NCBI GenBank assembly: GCA_020726335.1
Contig: DYSU01000016.1
Coordinates: 1 to 41,474 of the forward strand
DNA: 41,474 nt
Direction of reading: 5' to 3'
Source: Thiomargarita sp.
Lineage (GTDB): Bacteria; Pseudomonadota; Gammaproteobacteria; Beggiatoales; Beggiatoaceae
Positions 24,356 through 31,807 of this stretch are shown here, one piece after another. The position numbers and the translations under genes were made by a program. The notes under the pieces were generated by a model. That model did not search any database, had not been told where the DNA came from, and saw only the letters and a list, made by a program, of their open reading frames with translations. Position 1 is the first letter of the stretch. Every line of letters begins with the position of its first letter.

Positions 24356-25481
24356 AGGCTCACAAGCCATTGCCCAAGCAGTGGCCTTGTGCCGTCCCCA
24401 AGTGGTGTCGGCTTATCCGATTACCCCACAAACCCACATTGTAGAAAACCTCTCCAAACTGGTGGCCAATGGTCAATTCAACTGTGAATTTGTCAGCGTG
24501 GAAAGCGAGTTTTCCGCCGCTTCCGTCGCCTTGGGTGCGGCAATGACCGGTTCACGCGCCTATACCGCCAGCGCATCGCAAGGCATTTTGTTGATGGCCG
24601 AAGTGTTGTACAACATTTCAGGCTCACGCGTGCCGATGGTGATGACTTGCGCCAACCGCGCCGTGTCCGCGCCCTTGTCCATTTGGAACGACCAACAAGA
24701 TTCCATGGCGGTGCGCGATGCAGGCTGGATTCAGCTCTATTGCGCTGACAACCAAGAAGCCATCGACACCATGATTCAAGCCTATCGCATTGCCGAACGT
24801 TGTGAATTGCCCGTGATGGTGTGTGTGGACGGTTTCACCTTGACCCACACGCTGGAAACATTGGACATGCCCGAACAACAACAGGTGGATGATTTTCTGC
24901 CGCCTTATCACTTTTCGCGTACATTGAATCCACAAAAACCCATCAGTGTCGGCACGCTGGTTTCGCCCGATTATTACAGCGAAGCGCGCCAAGAGCATCA
25001 TCAAGCCTTGCTGGATGCCCAAGCGGAAATCATCCAAGCGGATCAAGATTGGGGTAAAATCGTTGGCCGCGAATACGGCGGTTTGCTCAACATTTTTGGC
25101 GATGCTGATGCCAAAATCGGTATTTTATGCTTAGGCTCGGTGTTGGGAACTTTGGAAGCGGCCTTGCAACAAGGCTTGGTCACGGAAAAAGTCAAACTGT
25201 TTCAATTGCGCTGTTTTCGCCCGTTTCCCAGCCATGCATTGCAACTGGCCTGTGAAGGTTTGACCCATTTGGTGGTATTGGAGCGCGCGTTGTCGGTGGG
25301 CAGTGGCGGCATTGTCAGCCTTGAAGTGGCCGTCGCACTCAACTATTTGCCCCAACCACCCAAATTATATGCTTGTGCGGCAGGTTTGGGCGGGCGTGAT
25401 ATTCCTTTGCAAATCCTGCCTAAATTGTTGGCTTTGACCCAACAGCCGCCACAACCTTTTCAAATCATTGATTTAAAATAA
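24339..25481 (+). CDS. porA: Pyruvate:ferredoxin oxidoreductase alpha subunit
   Basis: A 380-residue subunit carrying the pyrimidine-side domain of the enzyme. YPITPQTHIVE, the classical POR alpha motif, is near the N-terminus. SVESEFSAASVALGAA and SASQGILLMAEVLY follow, then a domain II segment ending with a FRPFPS phrase. ATG 24339, 11 bases before an in-frame AACGCAATT stretch, is preferred because GGAGAG lies before it; an upstream ATG at 24279 lies deep in porG. The TPP-binding beta subunit is not encoded after it. The next gene is a histidine kinase 40 bases on, so the catalytic core is incomplete in this window. Confidence 0.9.
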   Translation: MLNAIEGSQAIAQAVALCRPQVVSAYPITPQTHIVENLSKLVANGQFNCEFVSVESEFSAASVALGAAMTGSRAYTASASQGILLMAEVLYNISGSRVPMVMTCANRAVSAPLSIWNDQQDSMAVRDAGWIQLYCADNQEAIDTMIQAYRIAERCELPVMVCVDGFTLTHTLETLDMPEQQQVDDFLPPYHFSRTLNPQKPISVGTLVSPDYYSEARQEHHQALLDAQAEIIQADQDWGKIVGREYGGLLNIFGDADAKIGILCLGSVLGTLEAALQQGLVTEKVKLFQLRCFRPFPSHALQLACEGLTHLVVLERALSVGSGGIVSLEVAVALNYLPQPPKLYACAAGLGGRDIPLQILPKLLALTQQPPQPFQIIDLK

Positions 25482-25489
25482 AAATCAAC

Positions 25490-25508
25490 GTCGGGGCAAG
25501 TCCCCGAC
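25490..25508. repeat. Small GC-rich hairpin between porA and the kinase gene
   Basis: GTCGGGG (25490-25496) and CCCCGAC (25502-25508) form a perfect 7-bp stem with a CAAGT loop. No U-tract follows on the plus strand. The form resembles short dispersed REP-like hairpins, but only one copy is seen here. Confidence 0.45.
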
Positions 25509-25521
25509 CCAGCAAAAGTGT

Positions 25522-26550
25522 ATGCCCTATCGAGCCAATTTTTGCGCCCCGCGTTTGTTGTGGCAGGCGTTGCTTTTAGGCCAATTGTTGGTGTTGGTTT
25601 TGGTCTTGTCGCCGCTGAATAAACAATTGTATCAATGGCAGAATTTGGCGTTGGTGTCGTTGTTTGTTCAATGGTTGGTGTTGAGCAGTTTGGCTTTGTT
25701 GTGCGCATTGCAAGGCTGGCTGGTTAAACAACCGTGGTGGCTGGCGCAATCACTCATTTATGGGCTGATTTTGCTCAACACGGCATTCATCAGCGAACTG
25801 GCTTGGCGATTTTTTGCGGTGTCGTTGTTGGCTCAATTACCCAATCCCATCCATCAACACCAGGTGTTTTTGTTGCGCATTTTGGGCATCAGTGCATTGC
25901 TCAGTGCGGTGTTTTTGCATTATTGGTCAGTTTATCAACAAGCGAAAAGACTGGCGCAAGCCGAAGCACAAGCACGGTTGCAAGCGTTGCAAGCGCGCAT
26001 CAATCCACATTTTTTATTCAACAGCATGAACACCATTGCCGCATTGATTGCCGATAAACCGCGCTTGGCAGAACAAGCGGTGGAAGATTTGGCCGATTTG
26101 TTTCGCGCCACTTTGCAAACTGGACAAAAAAGGGTGACTTTGGCACAAGAACTGGCTTTGTGTCGCCAATATTTGCGAATCGAAAGTTTGCGCTTACAAC
26201 AACGGTTAAGGGTAGAATGGTGGGTGGATTTATTGCCCACCGATGCGTTGGTTCCGATTTTAAGTTTACAGCCGTTGCTGGAAAATGCCATTCGTCATGG
26301 GGTACAAACCCATGTGGCAGGCGGTGTTATTCGCATTGTTGGCATTGCCGATGAACACGGCATCAAAATTGATGTGGAAAATGCCTTACCCAAGCCACAG
26401 CAGTTACCCAGCGACGGCGTTCATATGGCGTTGGATAACATTCGCCAACGTTTGCAATGGTATTATGGCGCACGCGGGCGGTTGGAGGTGAAGCAAGATG
26501 GGGAAAAATATCAGGTAAGTTTGTGTTTTCCTATTGAATATTCTGCTTAA
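25522..26550 (+). CDS. LytS/AlgZ-type sensor histidine kinase
   Basis: A 342-residue inner-membrane kinase. About four hydrophobic segments occupy residues 12-135, with no recognised sensor domain. A short coiled helix leads to the phosphoacceptor region ARINPHFLFNSMN (H163), the signature of the LytS/YehU/AlgZ His_kinase family. The ATPase N-box follows as LLENAIRHG. Kinases of this group normally pair with a LytTR response regulator (AlgZ with AlgR), encoded directly downstream. Here the next genes are a GGDEF-like protein and a hybrid kinase, so the cognate regulator must be elsewhere or different. AlgZ/FimS is the closest named relative in architecture. Confidence 0.86.
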   Translation: MPYRANFCAPRLLWQALLLGQLLVLVLVLSPLNKQLYQWQNLALVSLFVQWLVLSSLALLCALQGWLVKQPWWLAQSLIYGLILLNTAFISELAWRFFAVSLLAQLPNPIHQHQVFLLRILGISALLSAVFLHYWSVYQQAKRLAQAEAQARLQALQARINPHFLFNSMNTIAALIADKPRLAEQAVEDLADLFRATLQTGQKRVTLAQELALCRQYLRIESLRLQQRLRVEWWVDLLPTDALVPILSLQPLLENAIRHGVQTHVAGGVIRIVGIADEHGIKIDVENALPKPQQLPSDGVHMALDNIRQRLQWYYGARGRLEVKQDGEKYQVSLCFPIEYSA

Positions 26551-26565
26551 TAAATACCGCACATC

Positions 26566-26574
26566 TGCTATACT
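26566..26574 (+). promoter_or_regulatory. Extended -10 promoter for the GGDEF-like gene
   Basis: TGC followed by TATACT (26569-26574) gives an extended -10 element about 52 bases before the start codon. The -35 region is AT-rich without a clear match, as is common with extended -10 promoters. Confidence 0.45.
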
Positions 26575-26626
26575 GTCTCTTTTGAAGTTAAACTTATCTG
26601 GATGAAGTGTTTTCAGAGGTGTTGCC

Positions 26627-27196
26627 ATGATCCGTTATTCACAGCATTTATCAATCACAACGCAAAAAGTGATTTTAAGCATGACTTATTATGATGCGTT
26701 GACCAATCTTTTTAATCGCCCGCAGTTTGAGCGTTTTTTGCAACAGGATTTGGCGCAAGCGCAAAAAAAAGCGGTCAGTCATTGCGTATTGTATTTGGAT
26801 TTGGATAAATTTAGTGATATTAATCAACATTATGGGTATATGGCAGGCGATCATTTGTTGAAAAAAATAGCGCAATTATTGCAAGGCCAAGTGGGTCAAA
26901 ATGATGTATTGGCGCGTTTGGGTGCGGATGAATTTGGTATTTTGTTGCGTTATTGTCCATTGTCTCAAGCAAAAGTGGTGGCAAGCGATATTCATCATTT
27001 GATTAAAAATTTAAGTTTTGTGTGGCAAAGCCAAGTGTTTTATTTGAGCATCAGCATCGGTTTGGTGTTGCTCAACCAAAGCCAGCACAACAGCCAACAA
27101 GTCATGCAACAAGCCCATCGCGCTTGTCGTTTGGCTAAGCAACAAGGTGAGTATCAAACCCATTGTTTTATCCCATTGAACACGCCATTGTTGTAA
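26627..27196 (+). CDS. Solo GGDEF-like domain protein with GADEF motif
   Basis: A 189-residue protein that is essentially one diguanylate-cyclase-type domain: YYDALTNLFNR, LYLDLDKFSDIN, GYMAGDHLLKK, RLGADEFGILL and a final SIGLVLL. The active loop reads GADEF (99-103) instead of GGDEF, and the upstream inhibitory RxxD site is GQND, so product inhibition there is unlikely. The wording of the domain resembles that of large PAS-GGDEF-EAL proteins, yet no EAL domain follows. It may have low or no cyclase activity, or act as a c-di-GMP/GTP-binding regulator. It lies between two kinase genes on the same strand. Confidence 0.82.
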   Translation: MIRYSQHLSITTQKVILSMTYYDALTNLFNRPQFERFLQQDLAQAQKKAVSHCVLYLDLDKFSDINQHYGYMAGDHLLKKIAQLLQGQVGQNDVLARLGADEFGILLRYCPLSQAKVVASDIHHLIKNLSFVWQSQVFYLSISIGLVLLNQSQHNSQQVMQQAHRACRLAKQQGEYQTHCFIPLNTPLL

Positions 27197-27270
27197 GGGT
27201 AAACGGCTGAAGGTAGCAAGGTCACTACCCAAGTTTTACTAAAAATAAACTTTAAAATTAAAAAATTCCA

Positions 27271-28914
27271 ATGAACCCTACAAATAACCACCAAAATCTT
27301 TATATTCTGTTTTTACAGGATGAACCTCACGATGTGTCTTTAATTTTAGCCGCTTTGGCAGACAGTGATTATCAACTGGACCATGATGTGGCCAATGATC
27401 AAGATGATTTTCTGAAAAAAATAAATAAAAATCAATATGATGTTGTGTTGTCTGACTATTTTTTAACCCATTGGTCAGGGTTAACAGCTTATGAACTGTT
27501 TAATCAATACCATCCTTATGTGCCGTTTATTTTGGTCACAAAACCACTCAATGATGTGCAACTGATTGATTGTATTAAACAAGGTATCAGCGATTATGTG
27601 GTGAAAACGAATTTATCTTTGTTGGTCAAAAAAATCGCCCAGGCATTAAAAGATAAAAAATCAGAGCGCGAATGCCAAGAAGCCGTGGATGCGTTGCATC
27701 ATAAACGGCTGTCTTTGGAACAAAGAATTAACCAGCAAACCCATGAATTACGCCAAGCCAACACCAAATTGGCAAGGGTATCGCGTTTGAAAGATGAATT
27801 TTTGGCCAATATGAGCCATGAATTGCGTACGCCGTTGAACAGCATTTTAGGTGTGACTCAAATCATGCAAGAAGGGATTTATGGCGAAGTGAATGAAAAA
27901 CAAGCCCATGCCTTGCAAATCATTGAAAAAAGTAGCCAATATTTATTGGATTTAATCAATGATATTTTGGATTTATCCAAAGTTGAAGCGGGCAAATTAG
28001 AATTAAATTTGGAAAATGTGTCTGTGGCACAAATTTGTCACACCAGTTTGCAGTTTGTAAAACAGTTGGCCGCCAAAAAACATCTAAAAATTAAGGTGTT
28101 ATGTGACAACAACGCCACTTATTTGTATGCAGATATTTTGCGTTTGAAACAGATTTTAATTAATTTATTGCACAATGCGGTTAAATTCACCCCAGAATAT
28201 GGGCAAATTGGTTTGGAAGTCACGGTTGATGATGCGCGCCAACAAATTCATTTTATTGTCTGTGATACGGGAATTGGGATTGACGCAGAAAATATTCAGC
28301 ATTTATTTCAAGCATTTGTCCAAGTTAATTCAGGCACTTCAGGAAAACAAGAAGGCACAGGCTTGGGTTTGGCGTTGGTTAAACGGCTGGTTGAGTTGCA
28401 CAATGGCCAAATTCAAGTGGAAAGCGAACAAGGCAAGGGCAGTCGGTTTAAAGTGACTTTACCGTGGTCAATTCGGGAAAATCAAATGCCTGACAGCGAA
28501 GCTAAAAAATGGGTACCGTATAACAAAGTGGCGGTTAAAAAACAAAAAGCCATGATTTTATTGGTCGATGACAGTTATTCTTCCATTGAATTGTTTTCTG
28601 ATTATTTAGCCCATGCGGGTTATCAAGTGTTGGTGGCCAACAATGGTGAACATGCGTTGCAATCAATTAAAAACATACGTCCTGACTTGATTTTAATGGA
28701 TATACAAATGCCTGTGATGAATGGTCTTGAAACAACCCTCAAAATTCGTCAATTGCCTGAATTTTCGACAATACCGGTTGTTGCATTAACTGCGCTGGCC
28801 ATGCCAGAAGATAAAAAACGTTGCTTGGATGCAGGGATGAATGACTATTTGAGCAAACCTGTTCGCTTAAATTTATTATTAGATGTGATTAACCGCTTAT
28901 TAAATCAGCATTAA
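27271..28914 (+). CDS. Hybrid histidine kinase with receiver domains at both ends
   Basis: A 547-residue soluble protein with no membrane segment. The order is an N-terminal receiver (D62 in VVLSDYFL, conserved Lys in DYVVKTN), a coiled linker of about 50 residues, and HisKA with ANMSHELRTPLNS (H183). HATPase follows with DTGIGI and EGTGLGLALVKRLV. The C-terminal receiver begins ILLVDDS, has phospho-acceptor D477 in LMDIQMPVMNG, and Lys in YLSKPV. The first receiver probably takes a phosphate from another kinase and tunes this one; the last passes it to an unlinked phosphotransfer protein or is itself the output. There is no DNA-binding or HPt domain. The upstream membrane kinase and GGDEF-like protein are natural but unproven partners. 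Confidence 0.9.
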   Translation: MNPTNNHQNLYILFLQDEPHDVSLILAALADSDYQLDHDVANDQDDFLKKINKNQYDVVLSDYFLTHWSGLTAYELFNQYHPYVPFILVTKPLNDVQLIDCIKQGISDYVVKTNLSLLVKKIAQALKDKKSERECQEAVDALHHKRLSLEQRINQQTHELRQANTKLARVSRLKDEFLANMSHELRTPLNSILGVTQIMQEGIYGEVNEKQAHALQIIEKSSQYLLDLINDILDLSKVEAGKLELNLENVSVAQICHTSLQFVKQLAAKKHLKIKVLCDNNATYLYADILRLKQILINLLHNAVKFTPEYGQIGLEVTVDDARQQIHFIVCDTGIGIDAENIQHLFQAFVQVNSGTSGKQEGTGLGLALVKRLVELHNGQIQVESEQGKGSRFKVTLPWSIRENQMPDSEAKKWVPYNKVAVKKQKAMILLVDDSYSSIELFSDYLAHAGYQVLVANNGEHALQSIKNIRPDLILMDIQMPVMNGLETTLKIRQLPEFSTIPVVALTALAMPEDKKRCLDAGMNDYLSKPVRLNLLLDVINRLLNQH

Positions 28915-28921
28915 TCTTTGC

Positions 28922-28954
28922 GGTGAGGCCATGCTCACCTATCTAACTTTTTTT
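28922..28954 (+). terminator. Possible terminator after the hybrid kinase gene
   Basis: GGTGAG (28922-28927) pairs with CTCACC (28934-28939) around a GCCATG loop. Seven Ts at 28948-28954 come only after an eight-base gap, so termination may be inefficient. It overlaps the end of the convergent six-cysteine gene. Confidence 0.38.
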
Positions 28955-29216
28955 CCAATTGGCCAATACATTGTTGTTCTTGATTACTGCATTGGATAAT
29001 ACATTGTTTGGCCTGTACGTCATTGTTTTTGTGTTGGTTTGAACAACTTTTGCTACAATTATCACGCTTGGTCATACATTGTTTTACATCGTTGTCAAAT
29101 TGGTCATAAGAATATTGTGCGGAAACAACACCTGTCATAATCAATAACCCCAATGACAGCACCAAACTGGTGAACACAGTTGTCAATTGATTAAATAATC
29201 TGCCCGGTGAATACAT
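28935..29216 (-). CDS. Small secreted protein with six symmetrically spaced cysteines
   Basis: A 93-residue precursor. A signal peptide (hydrophobic about 14-32, cleavage near VSA before Q34) precedes a mature part of about 60 mostly helical, charged residues. All six cysteines lie in the mature part: C47-x6-C54-x3-C58-x13-C72-x3-C76-x6-C83. The spacing is mirror-symmetrical about the middle. This is what two antiparallel helices joined by three disulfide rungs would need, as in twin-CX3C helical hairpins. The protein should be periplasmic or extracellular. No homolog is recognised by eye. It is transcribed towards the hybrid kinase gene and follows a non-coding stretch containing a strong terminator. 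Confidence 0.72.
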   Translation of the reverse strand: MYSPGRLFNQLTTVFTSLVLSLGLLIMTGVVSAQYSYDQFDNDVKQCMTKRDNCSKSCSNQHKNNDVQAKQCIIQCSNQEQQCIGQLEKKLDR

Positions 29217-29398
29217 TGGTATCTCCCTTTAACCTTGCGCATTTTTATTCATTCAATGCAAAATAAAATGCAGTGTGCTTAAACCCAAAGAAAATAACCG
29301 CTAAGAATAGGCGTAACATTATAAAAAATCAAGTTAAATCTTTATTTCAACCCTGCTGGAACAACATTTGCCGTTAGATTGATTAAACAAAGGTAGGC

Positions 29399-29431
29399 AA
29401 AAAAAAGCTGCGGTAGAAATTATACCGCAGC
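29399..29431 (-). terminator. Strong minus-strand intrinsic terminator
   Basis: GCTGCGGTA (29407-29415) and TACCGCAGC (29423-29431) form a perfect 9-bp GC-rich stem with a 7-base loop. On the minus strand it is followed by eight Ts (29406-29399). It sits upstream of the six-cysteine gene and over 200 bases after the proton-channel gene. Confidence 0.78.
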
Positions 29432-29583
29432 ATAGAAGACTACCACTACATAAAAGAAACCACATTACACATTGGCTTCAATAGGCTGTAAGGCAAAAAC
29501 TGCACCTGAATTTTATAACCGGCTACATTTTTAAATTTTATTTAAAAACAAAGAATTATAAAATTTTATTCAAGCAAATGTTC

Positions 29584-29611
29584 AAAAAATGACGGTTTTT
29601 TAAAGCCATCA
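29584..29611 (-). terminator. Probable terminator of the FHA/proton-channel operon
   Basis: On the minus strand TGATGGCTTT pairs with the segment ending CGTCA with one mismatch and one G-T pair, followed by six Ts (29589-29584). It begins about 28 bases after the proton-channel stop. Confidence 0.5.
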
Positions 29612-29638
29612 CTTCACAACTGACAGATTTAACACAAT

Positions 29639-30430
29639 CTAATGTAAAACGGTTTTTGGCGCATCAGGGATGTATAAGCGATTGATTAGATTATCTAAAC
29701 AATATTGTCCCGCAAAATTCAAACTGCGCTCTTCCCATGCTTGAATCACATGTAGGCCAAAAGTGATGATGGCCGCCTGCAACAAAGCCAATAATGTGGT
29801 GTAAAACGCCACTGCCAGCCGTTTAGTCAATTCAGCCAACAACTGCGGGTCTTGTACATGCCCGCCCGCATAATTCAACGCCATGCTGATGCCCACCACC
29901 GTGCCGATAAAACCCAAGGTTGGAATCAACCAAGTGATATAGCGCAACATATTGTAACGCAAATCAATTTCGTGCAAATACAGCTCTAAACTGGAATTGA
30001 GCAATAAACTGGCTTGGTCAATCGAACGGCTGCTGTTGAACTGCAAAATAATGCGTTTGATTAACGAAGGCAAAAACAAATGGTTGTCTACGCTGTTATA
30101 CACTGTTTGATAAAGGGTATTTAAATCAGGTAATTGTAAAACTTTGCGTTCATCTTCAGGCAAATAGTGCAAATAAATTTGTTGCGCTTGGCGATAGGTT
30201 TGAAAAAAACGTTCCCATAATTCACCCAAAGCAATAAAAAACACCAACCACATGATATTTTGTATCGACAAGGGATATAAATGGTTGGTGCTGGAATAGT
30301 CCAACAACAAGCTGGCCAACCAACTGTCTTTTGCCAAATGGGTGTATAAATACAAAATAAACACCAGCGCGAGCAAAATGCTGATGCTGGCGGTAATCAA
30401 ACGTCGTAAAGAAAACCGTGGTCGATTCAT
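29639..30430 (-). CDS. MotA/TolQ/ExbB-family proton channel protein
   Basis: A 263-residue inner-membrane protein with four membrane segments: about 10-30, 57-72, 164-186 and 205-227. The last two carry the family core: RYITWLIPTLGFIGTVVGISMAL and LAVAFYTTLLALLQAA, where AVAFYTTLLAL is the classical MotA/TolQ/ExbB helix. A cytoplasmic domain of about 90 residues separates the pairs. Members form pentameric proton channels around a dimeric ExbD/TolR/MotB partner and turn proton flow into force. No such partner gene is found here. The gene starts three bases after an FHA-domain gene, so the two form an operon. The short C-terminus argues against ZorA. Function unknown. Confidence 0.83.
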   Translation of the reverse strand: MNRPRFSLRRLITASISILLALVFILYLYTHLAKDSWLASLLLDYSSTNHLYPLSIQNIMWLVFFIALGELWERFFQTYRQAQQIYLHYLPEDERKVLQLPDLNTLYQTVYNSVDNHLFLPSLIKRIILQFNSSRSIDQASLLLNSSLELYLHEIDLRYNMLRYITWLIPTLGFIGTVVGISMALNYAGGHVQDPQLLAELTKRLAVAFYTTLLALLQAAIITFGLHVIQAWEERSLNFAGQYCLDNLINRLYIPDAPKTVLH

Positions 30431-30433
30431 GGG

Positions 30434-30793
30434 TTATCTGATTTCACCTGTTTGCGGGTTACGCTCTTGGGCGTATTTTTGCTGGGTTAAATCATAATAA
30501 CCCTGTTCAGGTGGTTGATTTTTAAAAGTATTTAATGCAGGGTGTTGGGCAAATAATTGCCGCACTGTGATGACATAACCGCCCAAACTGAGTTTATCTT
30601 CCAAGGCCATTTCACAATGAGCTGTGCGCAACCATTGGCCATCGCGCCACAAAAAAGTCCCCGTGTCACTGCGGTCAAACAAATGAAACCGCCCTCTGCC
30701 ATCTTGGCTCAACAACAAATGCACGGGCGAAACATGGCCGTCGTTCAAACAAATATCCACATGCGCACCGCTACCGACTGAATACGTTTTCAT
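30434..30793 (-). CDS. FHA-domain protein, degenerate phosphothreonine site
   Basis: A 119-residue protein consisting of an FHA-type beta-sandwich plus a 35-residue polar tail. The pattern YSVGSGAHVDICLNDGHVSPVHLLL, then FDRSDTGTFLWRDG and LSLGGYVITV follow the FHA consensus. Usual FHA domains have GR where this has GS (residue 8), so the arginine that grips phosphothreonine is missing, while S22 and H25 of the SxxH element remain. Binding may be weak or phosphate-independent. Paired with a proton-channel protein three bases downstream, it may be a regulatory or assembly subunit. No Ser/Thr kinase is visible in the window. Confidence 0.72.
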   Translation of the reverse strand: MKTYSVGSGAHVDICLNDGHVSPVHLLLSQDGRGRFHLFDRSDTGTFLWRDGQWLRTAHCEMALEDKLSLGGYVITVRQLFAQHPALNTFKNQPPEQGYYDLTQQKYAQERNPQTGEIR

Positions 30794-30852
30794 TATTTTC
30801 CCTCATTATCCCATAAAAGCCGCAATGCAATGCCTATACCCAATGATTTAAC

Positions 30853-30881
30853 TTTACATTTTTGCCATCTATCCCCATAAT
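30853..30881 (+). promoter_or_regulatory. proC operon promoter
   Basis: TTTACA at 30853-30858, a 17-base spacer, and CATAAT at 30876-30881. The ATG is 43 bases downstream. A small inverted repeat (CCCT/AGGG) lies near the expected start of transcription. Confidence 0.55.
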
Positions 30882-30924
30882 TTATCCCTCGTATAGGGCA
30901 GATAAACAGACTTGGAATAAGGGC

Positions 30925-31806
30925 ATGAAAAATAAAATAATCACTTTTATCGGTGGAGGCAACATGGCAACCAGCCTCATCAGTGGATTATTGGACAACG
31001 GCTTCAAAGGCGAAAACATTCGCGTTGCCGATGTTGACCCCCATGCGCTGGCTTGTCAATTTCCTGTGCGCGTTTATCAAAATAACGTGCCTGCCATTGT
31101 CGGTGCTGATGTGGTGGTGTTGGCGGTAAAACCGCAAATATTGGCACAAGTGAGCCGCCAACTCAAATCCGAATTGGCCAACTGGCCCACAAAAAAACCG
31201 TGGCCCTTGTTCATCAGCATTGCCGCAGGTGTGCGCTTGGCCGATTTGGTCAATTGGCTGGGGTTTGACGATTTGCCTGTGATTCGCGTCATGCCCAATA
31301 CAGCTTCTTTGGTGCGATGCGGCGCATCGGGTTTATTCGCCAGCAAAAATGTCAGCGATGTGCAATGCGAAATTGCGGAAAATATTTTGCGCTCCGTCGG
31401 CTTGGCCGTCTGGCTGGAAGAAGAGCCGTTATTGGATGCCGTCACTGCGTTGTCAGGTAGCGGCCCTGCTTATTTTTTCAAAGTGATGGAAATCATGGCG
31501 CAAGTGGGACAAGATTTGGGTCTGTCCGCTGAAGTGGCGCGGTTACTGACTTTGCAAACCGCTTTTGGTGCGGCCAAAATGGCTTTGGAAAGCCCTGAAG
31601 ACGTGGGCATTTTGCGCCAGCGTGTCACCTCCAAAGGTGGCACCACCGAGCAAGCCTTGGCCGTGTTTGAACAACATGATTTGACGGGTATCTTCAGCCA
31701 AGCTTTACATGCCGCCCATCAGCGTTCCATGCAATTGGCGCAAGAATTGGCACAATGCTATAACCAAAGCGAACCGCATAAAATGCTTGACAAAAACAGC
31801 CCATAA
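30925..31806 (+). CDS. proC: Pyrroline-5-carboxylate reductase
   Basis: Reduces pyrroline-5-carboxylate to proline with NAD(P)H, the last step of proline synthesis. FIGGGNMATSLISGLL carries the dinucleotide loop (GGGNMA at 10-15), VAVKPQ-like residues appear as LAVKPQ, and ALSGSGPAYFF and TSKGGTTEQAL are the conserved C-terminal motifs. The product has 293 residues. ATG 30925 is preferred over 30862 because the protein family begins just before the dinucleotide loop and AAGGG precedes it. It leads the proC-yggT-yggU-metX operon, with one base between proC and yggT. Confidence 0.95.
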   Translation: MKNKIITFIGGGNMATSLISGLLDNGFKGENIRVADVDPHALACQFPVRVYQNNVPAIVGADVVVLAVKPQILAQVSRQLKSELANWPTKKPWPLFISIAAGVRLADLVNWLGFDDLPVIRVMPNTASLVRCGASGLFASKNVSDVQCEIAENILRSVGLAVWLEEEPLLDAVTALSGSGPAYFFKVMEIMAQVGQDLGLSAEVARLLTLQTAFGAAKMALESPEDVGILRQRVTSKGGTTEQALAVFEQHDLTGIFSQALHAAHQRSMQLAQELAQCYNQSEPHKMLDKNSP

Positions 31807-31807
31807 C

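Larger units (their letters stand above)
29217..29638 (-). ncRNA. Non-coding stretch with two minus-strand terminators; possible small RNA
   Basis: These 422 bases hold no convincing gene. On the minus strand, a hairpin near 29590-29611 follows the proton-channel gene, and a second stronger hairpin at 29407-29431 lies about 170 bases further on. The interval between them, roughly 29515-29399, could be an independent RNA of a little over 100 bases starting below a TATAAA-like box near 29515. No good -35 is seen. A read-through leader of the six-cysteine gene is the alternative. Confidence 0.25.

Noticed and set aside
29639-30793. Zorya anti-phage system (ZorA-like channel protein)
   Set aside because: The channel protein lacks the long C-terminal tail of ZorA, and no ZorB, ZorC, ZorD or nuclease gene is nearby.
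31709-31807. Longer YggT start inside proC
   Set aside because: It lies within the conserved proC 3' end, and ATG 31808 fits the usual YggT N-terminus.
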